From positions 124,001-188,000 of the forward strand of contig NC_013739.1 of the NCBI RefSeq assembly GCF_000025265.1: a stretch of DNA of 64,000 bases, read 5' to 3'. The position numbers and the translations under genes are program-made. Of this stretch, positions 42,235 through 50,427 are shown in pieces (position 1 is the first letter of the stretch; each line of letters opens with the position of its first letter). The notes beneath the pieces are model-generated. The model was not told the DNA's origin and searched no databases. It saw only the letters and a list, made by a program, of their open reading frames with translations. Source of the DNA: Conexibacter woesei DSM 14684. Its GTDB lineage: Bacteria > Actinomycetota > Thermoleophilia > Solirubrobacterales > Solirubrobacteraceae.

Positions 42235-43236
42235 ATGGGAGCTGCGACTGGCGAGGTGATCCGGCTCGGGATCGCCGGCGGCGGGATCATGGGCGAGCGG
42301 ATCGCCGCGACGGTGGCGCGACTCGACGGGATCGAGGTGCGCGCGATCGCGGACGCGAACCCGGCGCAGCGCGAGCGGCTGGGGCAGGCGTTCGGCTGCT
42401 CCGCGGTTGCGACGTGGGAGGAGCTGGTCGCCGGCGGCGAGGTCGACGCGGTCTACGTCGGCCTGCCCAACCACCTCCACGCCGCGGCCGCGTGCGCTGC
42501 CGCGGAGGCGGGGCTGCACGTGCTGATCGACAAGCCGCTGTGCGAGACGCTGGCGGAGGGCGAGCGGATCCTCGCGGCGGTGGAGCGCGCGGGCGTGCGG
42601 CTGATGGTCGGCTTCAGTCACCGCTTCCACGTCGAGCTGACGACCGCCAAGCGGATGCTCGCCGCCGGAGAGCTGGGCGCGCCGGTGCTCGCGACCGACA
42701 TCATCGTCGACAGCGCTCCCGACGGTCCCGACTGGTACTGGGATCGCGCGGCCGGCGGCGGCGTCGTGCAGCTGCAGATGCACCACAGCTTCGACCGCCT
42801 CGCCTGGCTGCTCGACAGCCCGATCGTGCGCGTCCAGGCGAGCGTGCACGAGCGCGCTCTGCGCGGCGCCGAGCCCGCCGACGTCGCCGCCGCGGTGACG
42901 CTGACGTTTGCCAACGGCGCCGTCGGCACCTCCGCCGCCTCGTTCGTGACCGGCTACGACGGCGACGGGATCGTCGAGCTGGCGATCCAGGGCACGCACG
43001 GCCACGTCCGCATCGAGACGTGGAGATCGATCGAGGCGCAGACCGCGCGCAGCGCGTTCGACCAGCACCAGCGCCGCGACGACTGGCTCGGCGCCGAGGT
43101 CGCCGAGTTCGCCGCCGCGATCCGCGAGCGCCGCGAGCCGTCCGTCACCGGCCGCGACGGCCTGCGCGCGCTGCGCGTCGCGCTCGCCGCGTTCGAGTCC
43201 GCGCGCACGGGGCGCGCGGTTGACATAACGCCGTAG
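42235..43236 (+). CDS. Gfo/Idh/MocA-family NAD(P)-dependent oxidoreductase
   Basis: 333 residues. Rossmann motif GIAGGGIMGERIA, then VYVGLPNHLHA, and the active-site EKP-type motif here IDKPLCE (Asp replaces Glu). QMHHSFDRLAWLL carries the conserved His region. It oxidises or epimerises a sugar, inositol or sugar-acid derivative. ATG 42235 follows a GGAGA Shine-Dalgarno. It shares an operator motif with the ABC operon starting at 44198 and so belongs to the same pathway. Confidence 0.88.
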   Translation: MGAATGEVIRLGIAGGGIMGERIAATVARLDGIEVRAIADANPAQRERLGQAFGCSAVATWEELVAGGEVDAVYVGLPNHLHAAAACAAAEAGLHVLIDKPLCETLAEGERILAAVERAGVRLMVGFSHRFHVELTTAKRMLAAGELGAPVLATDIIVDSAPDGPDWYWDRAAGGGVVQLQMHHSFDRLAWLLDSPIVRVQASVHERALRGAEPADVAAAVTLTFANGAVGTSAASFVTGYDGDGIVELAIQGTHGHVRIETWRSIEAQTARSAFDQHQRRDDWLGAEVAEFAAAIRERREPSVTGRDGLRALRVALAAFESARTGRAVDITP

Positions 43237-43253
43237 TCGGCCGCTCCTCTGGC

Positions 43254-44000
43254 TCATCGGCCGCGGTAGCGCTCCGCCAGCGCCGGCTCGTGGTCGGCGA
43301 GCACGACGTCGCACGTCTGCTTCCAACGTTTGATCTCGCGGCGGCAGCGGGCGACGTCCTCGGCGATCCCGACAGGGATCTCGGCATCGACGTTCTCCTG
43401 CACGAACGCCGTCTCGAGAATCCCGGCGAGGCCGTCGGCGGTCTGCACTCTCACGCCGGCCGAGCCGGGGTGGTGGCCGCCGGTCGTCTCGAAGACGACG
43501 CCGGGCACGACCTCGGTCGGCTCGTCGACGACGTGCAGCCGTCCGTCGATCGCCAGCTCGCGCAGGTAGGCCCACGAGCGCGCGGTGAAGAAGAACTCGG
43601 TCGGCGGGTGGCCGGGCGGGTCGCACAGCAGCTCGGTCATGCCGGCGCGCGAGAGGTACACCTGCGCGTGCGGCAGCAGCTCGGGGAGCACGCCGCCGGA
43701 GTGGTACGTGACCGGCTGCGTGATGCAGCACCAGTCGACGTCGGCGGGCGTCAGCGCGTGCTGCGCGAGCACGTCGGCGAGCGGGACGACGTCGCGGTAG
43801 ACGCCGGTCGTACGCAATGCCGCGAGGTCGTCGGCGTGCGGCGGCAGGCCGGCGTCGACGAGGCCGACGCCGTTGGGTCCGCGGACGATCCAGACGTAGA
43901 ACGTCAGTGCGTGGATCGCGTCGTCGTCACGGCCGAAGAAGACCTTCGAGGTGGGCACCTCGTGGACCGCGACCGGGCACGCGGTGAGCGTGTGGAACAT
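43254..44000 (-). CDS. Metallo-beta-lactamase-fold protein with degenerate metal motif
   Basis: 248 residues with the MBL-fold layout (YVWIVRGPNGVGLVDAG, then TPADVDWCCIT-PVTYHSGG, ETTGGHHPGSAGV, DHEP). The canonical HxHxDH signature is lost: positions 95, 97 and 99 are Gln, Val and Tyr, with only His100 left. The following His (GGHHPG) and the C-terminal His (ADHEP) remain. It resembles the lactonase branch in length. It may bind a single metal, use another chemistry, or serve as a sensor. It is divergent from the ABC operon, with operator-like repeats between. Confidence 0.65.
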   Translation of the reverse strand: MFHTLTACPVAVHEVPTSKVFFGRDDDAIHALTFYVWIVRGPNGVGLVDAGLPPHADDLAALRTTGVYRDVVPLADVLAQHALTPADVDWCCITQPVTYHSGGVLPELLPHAQVYLSRAGMTELLCDPPGHPPTEFFFTARSWAYLRELAIDGRLHVVDEPTEVVPGVVFETTGGHHPGSAGVRVQTADGLAGILETAFVQENVDAEIPVGIAEDVARCRREIKRWKQTCDVVLADHEPALAERYRGR

Positions 44001-44028
44001 GGCGCGAGCCTATCTCGACATCCGCGCT

Positions 44029-44066
44029 CGATTCAAGTATGAGTACGCAGATTCTCGTGTGAGAAC
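44029..44066. promoter_or_regulatory. Operator-like repeats ahead of the MBL-fold gene
   Basis: CGATTCAAGTATGAGTA (44029-44045) shares GATTCA-N3-ATG with the other sites; AGATTCTCGTGTGAGAAC (44049-44066) starts with the AGATTCTCG seen at 42201 and contains the inverted repeat TTCTC/GAGAA. Both lie just upstream of the MBL-fold start at 44000. Confidence 0.45.
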
Positions 44067-44084
44067 AAAATTGTGCCGGGACTC

Positions 44085-44114
44085 TTGACCTCGGCGGCGG
44101 TTCCCCGTAACAAT
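44085..44114 (+). promoter_or_regulatory. Promoter of the catabolic ABC operon
   Basis: -35 TTGACC (44085-44090) and -10 AACAAT (44109-44114) at 18-base spacing, 84 bases before the binding-protein start. The operator palindrome lies just downstream of the -10, a position suited to repression. Confidence 0.55.
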
Positions 44115-44120
44115 ACCCAT

Positions 44121-44158
44121 ACAAGAATCTTGATTCACGTATATGAATCAAATCTTGT
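44121..44158. promoter_or_regulatory. Operator C, nested palindrome of the catabolic ABC operon
   Basis: Inner palindrome TTGATTCA-N6-TGAATCAA (44130-44151), with outer arms ACAAGA (44121-44126) and TCTTGT (44153-44158). It contains the 15-base motif AGAATCTTGATTCAC shared with site A. The IclR-family regulator encoded at 51576-52421 is the likeliest protein to bind it. Confidence 0.65.
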
Positions 44159-44197
44159 CCGAGGGTTCGCGTCGAGGACGAACGAGAGGGAAGAGGG

Positions 44198-45604
44198 ATG
44201 CACGACCATCAGGACGCCGACGCGCGTGAGCGCGCCGACGCCGAACAGGGCTTGAAGGTCTCGCGCGCCACGCTGCTGCGCGGTGCTGCGGCCGCCGGCA
44301 TCGCGCTGCCGGCGATGGGCCTGCTCTCCGCCTGCGGGAGCGGCGACGACGACAGCTCGGCCAGCACGAGCGGCGACTCCGGCGGCACCTCCGAGGCGTA
44401 CACCGGCGCGCTCGCGATGACCGCGTGGGAGGCGTATCCGGACCAGATCAGAGAGAACCTGGCCGCGTTCAAGCAGCAGTACGGCAACCAGGTCGACCTC
44501 ACACTGATCCCCAACATCGGCTACGGGCCCGCGATCCAGACGCGCCTGCAAGGCGGCCAGGAGATCGACGCCTACTACAACTTCGCGTACAACTCGACGA
44601 AGTTCGTCGACGCCGGCTGGGCGAAGGAGCTGAACGACCTCCCGGGCGTCGAGGAGATGCTCGCGGACATGTTCGAGACCTCCGCCGCGCGGCACAAGCT
44701 GCCCGACGGCCGCATCGTCTCGGTCCCGTACTTCTCCGCCGTGCACCTCCTGATGTACAACGAGGCGCAGCTGAGAGAGAACGGCATCTCCGCCGCGCCG
44801 CAGTCGTACAGCGAGATCTACGACCAGTGCGAGAAGCTCAAGGCCGGCGGCGTCCGCGCCCCCTACGCCGCCTACTGGACCAAGCAGTTCTCGGAGGAGT
44901 ACTTCATCCTCTACCTCGTCTCCGAGGGCATCGTCCCGTTCGACGACGACGGCAACCCGACGTTCCAGGACGACCCCAAGACCGAGGGCGTCCTCGACTG
45001 GTGGACGTCGATGTACCAGGACGGCCTCACCGCCAGATCGATCCTCACCGACGATCCCGGCAAGCACGTCGCGGCGATGGCGCAGGGCACCTCCAGCTTC
45101 TTCACCCTGCACCACTACTTCCTCAAGGAGATCCGCAACGCCAGAGGACCGCAGTCGAGAAACGTCACGATGAGCTACCGGATCCCCGGCAGCTCGGGCG
45201 AGAGCCTCCAGATCGGCGAGGTCGTCCAGATGGGCACCAAGGCCGACGGCGGTCGTGCCGACAGAGCGTGGGAGCTGCTCAAGTTCTACGGCTGGAAGGA
45301 CAAGGACGGCCGCTACGGCACGTTCATATCGTGGGCCGAGTCGGCCGCGCTGCTCGGGCCCTACCCCGGCCTCTTCAAGGACCCGCAGTTCAGAAGAGCG
45401 TTCCCCGCCTACTACGACCTCGGCGAGCTGGAGAGAGCGTTCGAGGCCTCGCAGGTCGTCCCCGCCCGCGTGCTGCCGTGGTACTCGTCCTTCCAGACGA
45501 AGGTCGGCGACCGCATCCAGGCGATGCTGCTCGGCCAGGCGAGCGTGAAGGACACGATCTCGTCGCTCGCCGACGACGCGAAGAGCTTTGCCGCCGCAGG
45601 CTGA
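44198..45604 (+). CDS. Family 1 extracellular solute-binding lipoprotein (sugar/polyamine type)
   Basis: 468 residues. An N-terminal Tat-like/lipoprotein signal follows a charged start (KVSRATLLRGAAAAG, lipobox LLSACG). The mature part has family 1 features such as NEAQLRENGISAAPQSYSEI and long Tyr/Trp-rich ligand loops. It binds the ligand for the two permeases that follow. Shine-Dalgarno GGAAGAGGG precedes ATG. Arginine is mostly AGA (IREN, LREN, ARGPQSRN, RRAF). The ligand is not known; downstream enzymes suggest an acidic or amino sugar derivative. Confidence 0.92.
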   Translation: MHDHQDADARERADAEQGLKVSRATLLRGAAAAGIALPAMGLLSACGSGDDDSSASTSGDSGGTSEAYTGALAMTAWEAYPDQIRENLAAFKQQYGNQVDLTLIPNIGYGPAIQTRLQGGQEIDAYYNFAYNSTKFVDAGWAKELNDLPGVEEMLADMFETSAARHKLPDGRIVSVPYFSAVHLLMYNEAQLRENGISAAPQSYSEIYDQCEKLKAGGVRAPYAAYWTKQFSEEYFILYLVSEGIVPFDDDGNPTFQDDPKTEGVLDWWTSMYQDGLTARSILTDDPGKHVAAMAQGTSSFFTLHHYFLKEIRNARGPQSRNVTMSYRIPGSSGESLQIGEVVQMGTKADGGRADRAWELLKFYGWKDKDGRYGTFISWAESAALLGPYPGLFKDPQFRRAFPAYYDLGELERAFEASQVVPARVLPWYSSFQTKVGDRIQAMLLGQASVKDTISSLADDAKSFAAAG

Positions 45605-46562
45605 CAGCACGGCGGCACCCCGGCCACCCGTCCGGTCCCAGCCGGCGCGGACGCGAGCGCGACGTCGCTCGCGCCGCGCCGCGGCGGACAGGCGGTTCGG
45701 CCTCTACCTGGCGCTGCCTGCGCTGATCGTCGTGCTCGGTCTGATCGCCTGGCCGGCGATCCAGACGCTGATCTACTCGCTCCAGAGAGTCGCACTCAAC
45801 GGCGACACGAGATGGGTCGGGCTCAGAAACTTCAAGCTGCTGATCGAGAACCCGGACTTCGTCCACTCGCTGTGGCTGACGGCCGTCTACGCGATCGCGT
45901 TCCTGGTCGTCTCGACCGTGCTCGGCCTCGCATTCGCGCTGCTGCTGAACGAGCGCTTCCGCGGCCGCTGGCTCGCGCGCACGCTGCTGATCGTCCCGTG
46001 GGCGTGCCCGTGGGTGATCGCCGGCATCATCTGGAAGTGGTTCGCCGACGGCGACGTCGGCGCGCTCAACGGCGCGCTTTACCAAATCGGCGTGATCGAC
46101 GAGTACAAGGCGTGGCTGTCGAGCGACACCGGCGCGCTGATCATCTCCGTGCTCGCAGCCGCATGGCGTCAGGCGTCGTTCGCTGCGCTGCTGTTCCTCG
46201 CCGGCCTGCAGACGATCCCGCATGAGCTGCCGGAGGCGGCGAAGGTCGACGGCGCGACCGCGTGGCAGCGCTTCCGCCTGATCACGCTGCCGTGGCTCAA
46301 GCCCGTGATCGTCGTCGTGATCGTCATCAACGTGATCTTCGGCTTCATGCAGTTCGACGTCATCTACGCGCTGACGCAGGGCGGTCCCGGCAACGCGACC
46401 GAGGTGCTGTCGATCTTCCTCTACGAGCAACTGTTCGTGTACACGAACGTCGGCCTCGGCTCCGCCACCGCGGTGGTGCTCGGCGTCGTCGCGCTGCTGA
46501 TCGGACTGCTGTTCGTGAAAGTGATCTACCGCTCCGACGACGTGACGAAGGGCGTCTCATGA
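45588..46562 (+). CDS. ABC sugar permease, MalF/UgpA type
   Basis: 324 residues with a TTG start at 45588, overlapping the binding-protein gene by 17 bases. A basic N-terminal tail precedes about six helices (LYLALPALIVVLGLIAWPAI first). The coupling motif EAAKVDGATAWQRFRLITLP is the EAA loop of sugar-type permeases. It forms the channel with the next product. A later start cannot be ruled out because no ATG is near. Confidence 0.9.
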   Translation: MPPQADSTAAPRPPVRSQPARTRARRRSRRAAADRRFGLYLALPALIVVLGLIAWPAIQTLIYSLQRVALNGDTRWVGLRNFKLLIENPDFVHSLWLTAVYAIAFLVVSTVLGLAFALLLNERFRGRWLARTLLIVPWACPWVIAGIIWKWFADGDVGALNGALYQIGVIDEYKAWLSSDTGALIISVLAAAWRQASFAALLFLAGLQTIPHELPEAAKVDGATAWQRFRLITLPWLKPVIVVVIVINVIFGFMQFDVIYALTQGGPGNATEVLSIFLYEQLFVYTNVGLGSATAVVLGVVALLIGLLFVKVIYRSDDVTKGVS

Positions 46563-47494
46563 GCGCCGTCGCGATGAGAGAGCGGGCCGCGAGCGGGCGC
46601 AGACGCCGCAGCGCGAGACGGCGCCCGCTGCGCCAGTTCTTGATCTACGTCGGCGTCGCGCTGTTCGCGATCTGGGTCCTGTTCCCGCTGTACTTCACCG
46701 TCACCAGCAGCTTCATGAAGCCCTCCGAGGTCGGCAGAGTGCCGTATCACTGGGTGCCCGAGGAGCCGACGCTGAAGAACTACACGGCGATCCTCAAGGG
46801 CGACTCGACGCCGTTCAGCGACGACGCCGCCAGAGGCGTCAGCGTCTCCAGCACGAACGCCGTCGAGCGGCTGATGCCGGCGATGGGGCGGAGCGTGATG
46901 GTCGGCCTCGTCGTCGTCTTCATCAACCTCGTCGTTGGAGGTGCGGCGGCGTACGCCTTCTCCCGCTATCCGTTCCGCGGGGCGAAGATCGCCTATCTCG
47001 GGCTGCTCGCCTCGCGGGTGGTGCCCGCGATCGCGATCGTCTCGCCGTTCTTCGTCTTCTTCCGCAAGACGGAGCTGCTGAACACCGCTCCGGCGCTGAT
47101 CATCAGCTACCTCGTCTTCACGCTGCCGTTGGCGATCTGGCTGTTGAAGTCGTACTTCGACAGCGTGCCGAAGGAGCTGGAGGAGGCGGCGATGCTCGAC
47201 GGCGCCTCGCGCCTGAAGTGCCTGATCTCGATCGTCCTGCCGCTCGCGCGGCCGGGGCTGATCGCGGCCGGGCTGCTCGTCTTCCTCGAAGCGTGGAGCG
47301 AGTTCTTCTACGCGCTCGTGCTGACGAACGAGCTGACCGCTCCGCCGGTCGTCGCAGGGCTGCAGAACCTGCAGCAGTTCTCATGGACCACGCTGGCCGC
47401 CGCGTCGATCTTCAGCCTCATCCCACCGGTGCTGATCGCCGTCGTCTTCCAGCGCTACATCGTCAGCGGGCTCGCCCGCGGGAGCGTTCGATGA
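46559..47494 (+). CDS. ABC sugar permease, MalG/UgpE type
   Basis: 311 residues, ATG overlapping the previous stop. Helices include FLIYVGVALFAIWVLFPLYF, and the EAA loop is EEAAMLDGASRLKCLISIVLP. GRSVMVGLVVVFINLVVGGA and AAYAFSRYPFRGAK are typical. Pairs with the MalF-type permease. Stop overlaps the ATG of the phosphotriesterase-like gene. Confidence 0.92.
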   Translation: MSAVAMRERAASGRRRRSARRRPLRQFLIYVGVALFAIWVLFPLYFTVTSSFMKPSEVGRVPYHWVPEEPTLKNYTAILKGDSTPFSDDAARGVSVSSTNAVERLMPAMGRSVMVGLVVVFINLVVGGAAAYAFSRYPFRGAKIAYLGLLASRVVPAIAIVSPFFVFFRKTELLNTAPALIISYLVFTLPLAIWLLKSYFDSVPKELEEAAMLDGASRLKCLISIVLPLARPGLIAAGLLVFLEAWSEFFYALVLTNELTAPPVVAGLQNLQQFSWTTLAAASIFSLIPPVLIAVVFQRYIVSGLARGSVR

Positions 47495-48438
47495 ACAGCA
47501 GTGAACGGGTCATGACCGTGCTCGGGCCGATCGCGCCCGAGCAGATGGGCGTGACGCTCAGCCACGACCACCTGCTCGTCGACGGGTGGGGGATCCGCGA
47601 GCTGTACGACGCGATCCTCGACGACGAGGAGCTGGCCGTCAGAGAGGCGGCGCGCTACAAGGCGGCCGGCGGCGGGACGATCTGCGACCCGACCAACATC
47701 GGGCTTGCGCGCGCTCCGGCGGCCCTGAAGCGGATCAGCGAGCGCAGCGGCGTCCACGTCGTGATGGGCGCCGGCTGGTACCGCGAGCGCGTCTACCCGG
47801 ACTACGTGCTGGAGGAGATGCCCGACCAGCTCGCCGACCGGCTCGTCACCGAGCTGGTCGACGGGGTCGACGGGACCGGCGTCAAGCCCGGCTTCATCGG
47901 CGAGATCGGAACCGAGCGCCACCACGTGACGCCGGCGCAGGAGCGCGTCTTCCGTGCCGCCGGCCGTGCGCACCGCCGCACCGGCGTGCCGATCATGACG
48001 CACACGACGCACTGGGGCGAGCTGGCGATCGAGCAGCTCGACCTGCTCGCCGAGGAGGGGGTTCCGGCCGCCGCGGTGATCATCTCCCACCTCGGCGACC
48101 GGCCCGGCATCCGCCACTGGCTGCCGATCGCCGAGCGCGGCGCCTGGCTCGACGTCGACAACCTCGCCTTCATCGGCGGCTACGCGCCGCTGTCGGTCCG
48201 CGCCGACAACGTCGCGGGGCTGTGCGCGGAAGGGCTCGCCGGCCAGGTCATGCTGTCGAACGACATCTGCGAGCTGGGCCAGCTCGCCTTCTACGACGGC
48301 TGCGGCTACGACAACGTGATCGTCAACTTCCTGCCGATGCTGCGCGAGCGCGGCGTCAGCGAGGAGGACATCCACACGATGACGGTCGCGAACCCGGGCA
48401 AGGCGTTCGCGTGGGACCTCAGCCGGGTCGGAGCGTGA
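47491..48438 (+). CDS. Phosphotriesterase/lactonase-family (amidohydrolase fold) hydrolase
   Basis: 315 residues, ATG overlapping the permease stop. Metal ligands of the PTE family: His25/His27 (SHDHLL), bridging Glu in IGEIGTE (Glu instead of the carboxylated Lys, as in Php-type proteins), His in MTHTTH, His in SHLGDR, Asp in SNDICELG. It probably opens a lactone or cleaves an ester or phosphoester of the imported compound. Clean fit in the operon; organophosphate activity is unlikely to be the natural role. Confidence 0.87.
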   Translation: MNSSERVMTVLGPIAPEQMGVTLSHDHLLVDGWGIRELYDAILDDEELAVREAARYKAAGGGTICDPTNIGLARAPAALKRISERSGVHVVMGAGWYRERVYPDYVLEEMPDQLADRLVTELVDGVDGTGVKPGFIGEIGTERHHVTPAQERVFRAAGRAHRRTGVPIMTHTTHWGELAIEQLDLLAEEGVPAAAVIISHLGDRPGIRHWLPIAERGAWLDVDNLAFIGGYAPLSVRADNVAGLCAEGLAGQVMLSNDICELGQLAFYDGCGYDNVIVNFLPMLRERGVSEEDIHTMTVANPGKAFAWDLSRVGA

Positions 48439-49670
48439 CCGCGCTGCTCGACAGCCTCGGCGTGCGCCCGCTGATCAACGCGGTCGGCCCGGCGACGCGG
48501 CTCGGCTCCTCGACGCCGTCGGCGGACGTGCTCGCCGCGATGGCCGAGGCGGCCGCCGTCTACCTGCCGATGCACGAGCTGCAGCGCGCCGCCGGCGCCG
48601 AGATCGCGGCGCTGACCGGCGCCGAGGCGGGCTACGTCACCAACGGCGCGGCGGCCGGGCTGATGCTCGCCGCCGCCGCCTGCATCGCGGGCGACGACCC
48701 GGCGCTGATGAACCGGCTGCCGTTCACCGACGGCATGCGCGACGAGATCGTCGTCCACCGCGGCCAGCGGATCGCCTACGACCACGCCGTGCGCGCGTCG
48801 GGCGCGCGGCTGGTCGAGATCGGCTTCCACGACCTCACCTTCCCGTACGAGCTCGACGCCGCGATCGGCGAGCGGACCGCCGCCGTCCTCTACTTCTCCA
48901 ACAGCGGCGCGAACGCGCTTCCGCTGGAGCAGGTCGTCGCGATCGCGCACGCGCGCGGCGTGCCGGTGATCCTCGACGCGTCGCTCGCGATCCCGCCGGT
49001 CGAGAACCTGCGCCGCTTCGCCGACCTCGGCGTCGACCTCGTCGCCGTCAGCGGCGGGAAGTGGATCGGCGGCCCGGCCGCGTCGGGCTTCCTCTACGGC
49101 CGCGCCGACCTGCTGCGCTCGGTCGCGCTCCAGCAGCAGGACCAGGACGTGCGCGTCGAGACGTGGCACGGCGCGCCGCTGATCGCCGGCGGCACCGTCG
49201 CCGGCCCGCCGCACCAGGGCATCGGCCGCGCGCTCAAGGTCGGCAAGGAGGAGATCGCCGGCCTGCTCGCCGCGCTGCGGGCGTACGTCGCGCGCGACCA
49301 CGCCGCCGACCAGGCGCGCTGGCGCGCCGCCGCGCAGACGGTGGTCGACGCGCTCGCCGGGATCCCCGGCGCCGACGCGCGCGTGCTGCCGGCCGACGGC
49401 CGCGAGCGCGGCTGGCCGATCGCCGAGATCGCGCTCGACGAGCCGGCGCTCGGGCTCGGCGCCTACGACGTCGTGCGTGCGCTCGCCGCCGGCGCGCCGC
49501 CGATCGCGCTTGACGAGGCGGTCGCCTGGCGCGGCGCGCTGCGCGTCACCCCGACGCACCTGCGCGACGGCGAGGCGGCCGTCGTCGCGGCCGCCCTCGC
49601 CGCGGCGCTGCGGCGGACGGACCCGACTTCAGCTCACACGAAGGCAGACAGGAAGGACACGGACGCATGA
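48435..49670 (+). CDS. SelA/DgaE-like PLP-dependent lyase
   Basis: 411 residues, GTG start overlapping the previous stop. Fold-type I PLP features: the N-terminal GVRPLINAVGPATRLG, Asp181 (ILDAS) and the Schiff-base Lys209 in AVSGGKWIGGP. This matches the SelA-like family that includes D-glucosaminate-6-phosphate ammonia-lyase DgaE, not selenocysteine synthase, since no Sec genes are near. It likely removes ammonia or water from an amino acid-like sugar acid. It is followed by an SDR and an amidohydrolase, partners that recur with this family. Confidence 0.82.
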   Translation: MTALLDSLGVRPLINAVGPATRLGSSTPSADVLAAMAEAAAVYLPMHELQRAAGAEIAALTGAEAGYVTNGAAAGLMLAAAACIAGDDPALMNRLPFTDGMRDEIVVHRGQRIAYDHAVRASGARLVEIGFHDLTFPYELDAAIGERTAAVLYFSNSGANALPLEQVVAIAHARGVPVILDASLAIPPVENLRRFADLGVDLVAVSGGKWIGGPAASGFLYGRADLLRSVALQQQDQDVRVETWHGAPLIAGGTVAGPPHQGIGRALKVGKEEIAGLLAALRAYVARDHAADQARWRAAAQTVVDALAGIPGADARVLPADGRERGWPIAEIALDEPALGLGAYDVVRALAAGAPPIALDEAVAWRGALRVTPTHLRDGEAAVVAAALAAALRRTDPTSAHTKADRKDTDA

Positions 49671-50425
49671 CCGGGACGGCGGTAGTGGTCGGAGGGGGGC
49701 GTGGCATCGGCCGCGCGATCGCGGTCGAGCTGGCGCGGGACGAAGGCGTCGAGCGACTCGTCGTCGCCGACGTCGACCTCGAGCTGGCGCAGGAGACGGC
49801 GGCCGCAGGCTCCGGTGACGCCGAGTGCGTCGCCCGCCGGGTCGACCTCGCTGAGCCGGCGTCGGTGCAGGAGCTGTTCGCGGCCAGCCGCGAGGCGACG
49901 CGCGTCGCGATCCCCGGCGGCGTCTTCAGCGCGTCGCCGTCGCTGGAGCTGGAGCGCGAGGAGATGGAGCGGATCCTGCGGATCAACCTCGTCGGCTGCT
50001 ACCACGCGGCGCAGCTCTACGCGGGCGCGATGGCGTCGAGCGGCGGCGGCGCGATCGTCGGCATCGCCTCGATCGCGGCGCGGATGCCGCGGATGCGGCA
50101 GGCGGCGTACTCGGCCTCGAAGGCGGGCCTCCGGCAGGCGCTGCGCGTGCTGGCGATGGAGGTCGCCGGCGACGGCGTGCGGATCAACACCGTCTCGCCC
50201 GGCCCGACCGACACGCCGATGATGCGTGAGCTGGCGAGCGACCACTCGTCGGTCGACGACCTCGCGCAGGGCAGCGCGCTCGCACTCCGGCCGCGGATCC
50301 CGGTCGGCCGCGTCGCGACCAGCGAGGACATCGCCGTCGCGACCCGCTTCCTGCTCTCGCCCGGGGCCGCCCACATCGTGATGCAGGACCTCGTCGTCGA
50401 CGGCGGCGAGCTGCTGGGGATGTAG
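49667..50425 (+). CDS. EntA-like short-chain dehydrogenase
   Basis: 252 residues. Rossmann motif VVGGGRGIGRAIA, Tyr-Lys pair in AAYSASKAGL, and a C-terminus (IPVGRVATSEDIA, IVMQDLVVDGG) like 2,3-dihydro-2,3-dihydroxybenzoate dehydrogenase EntA. The usual NNAG motif is altered to AIPGG, an odd change near the cofactor. No siderophore genes are near, so it more likely oxidises a hydroxyl of the pathway intermediate. ATG 49667 overlaps the previous stop. Confidence 0.83.
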   Translation: MTGTAVVVGGGRGIGRAIAVELARDEGVERLVVADVDLELAQETAAAGSGDAECVARRVDLAEPASVQELFAASREATRVAIPGGVFSASPSLELEREEMERILRINLVGCYHAAQLYAGAMASSGGGAIVGIASIAARMPRMRQAAYSASKAGLRQALRVLAMEVAGDGVRINTVSPGPTDTPMMRELASDHSSVDDLAQGSALALRPRIPVGRVATSEDIAVATRFLLSPGAAHIVMQDLVVDGGELLGM

Positions 50426-50427
50426 GC

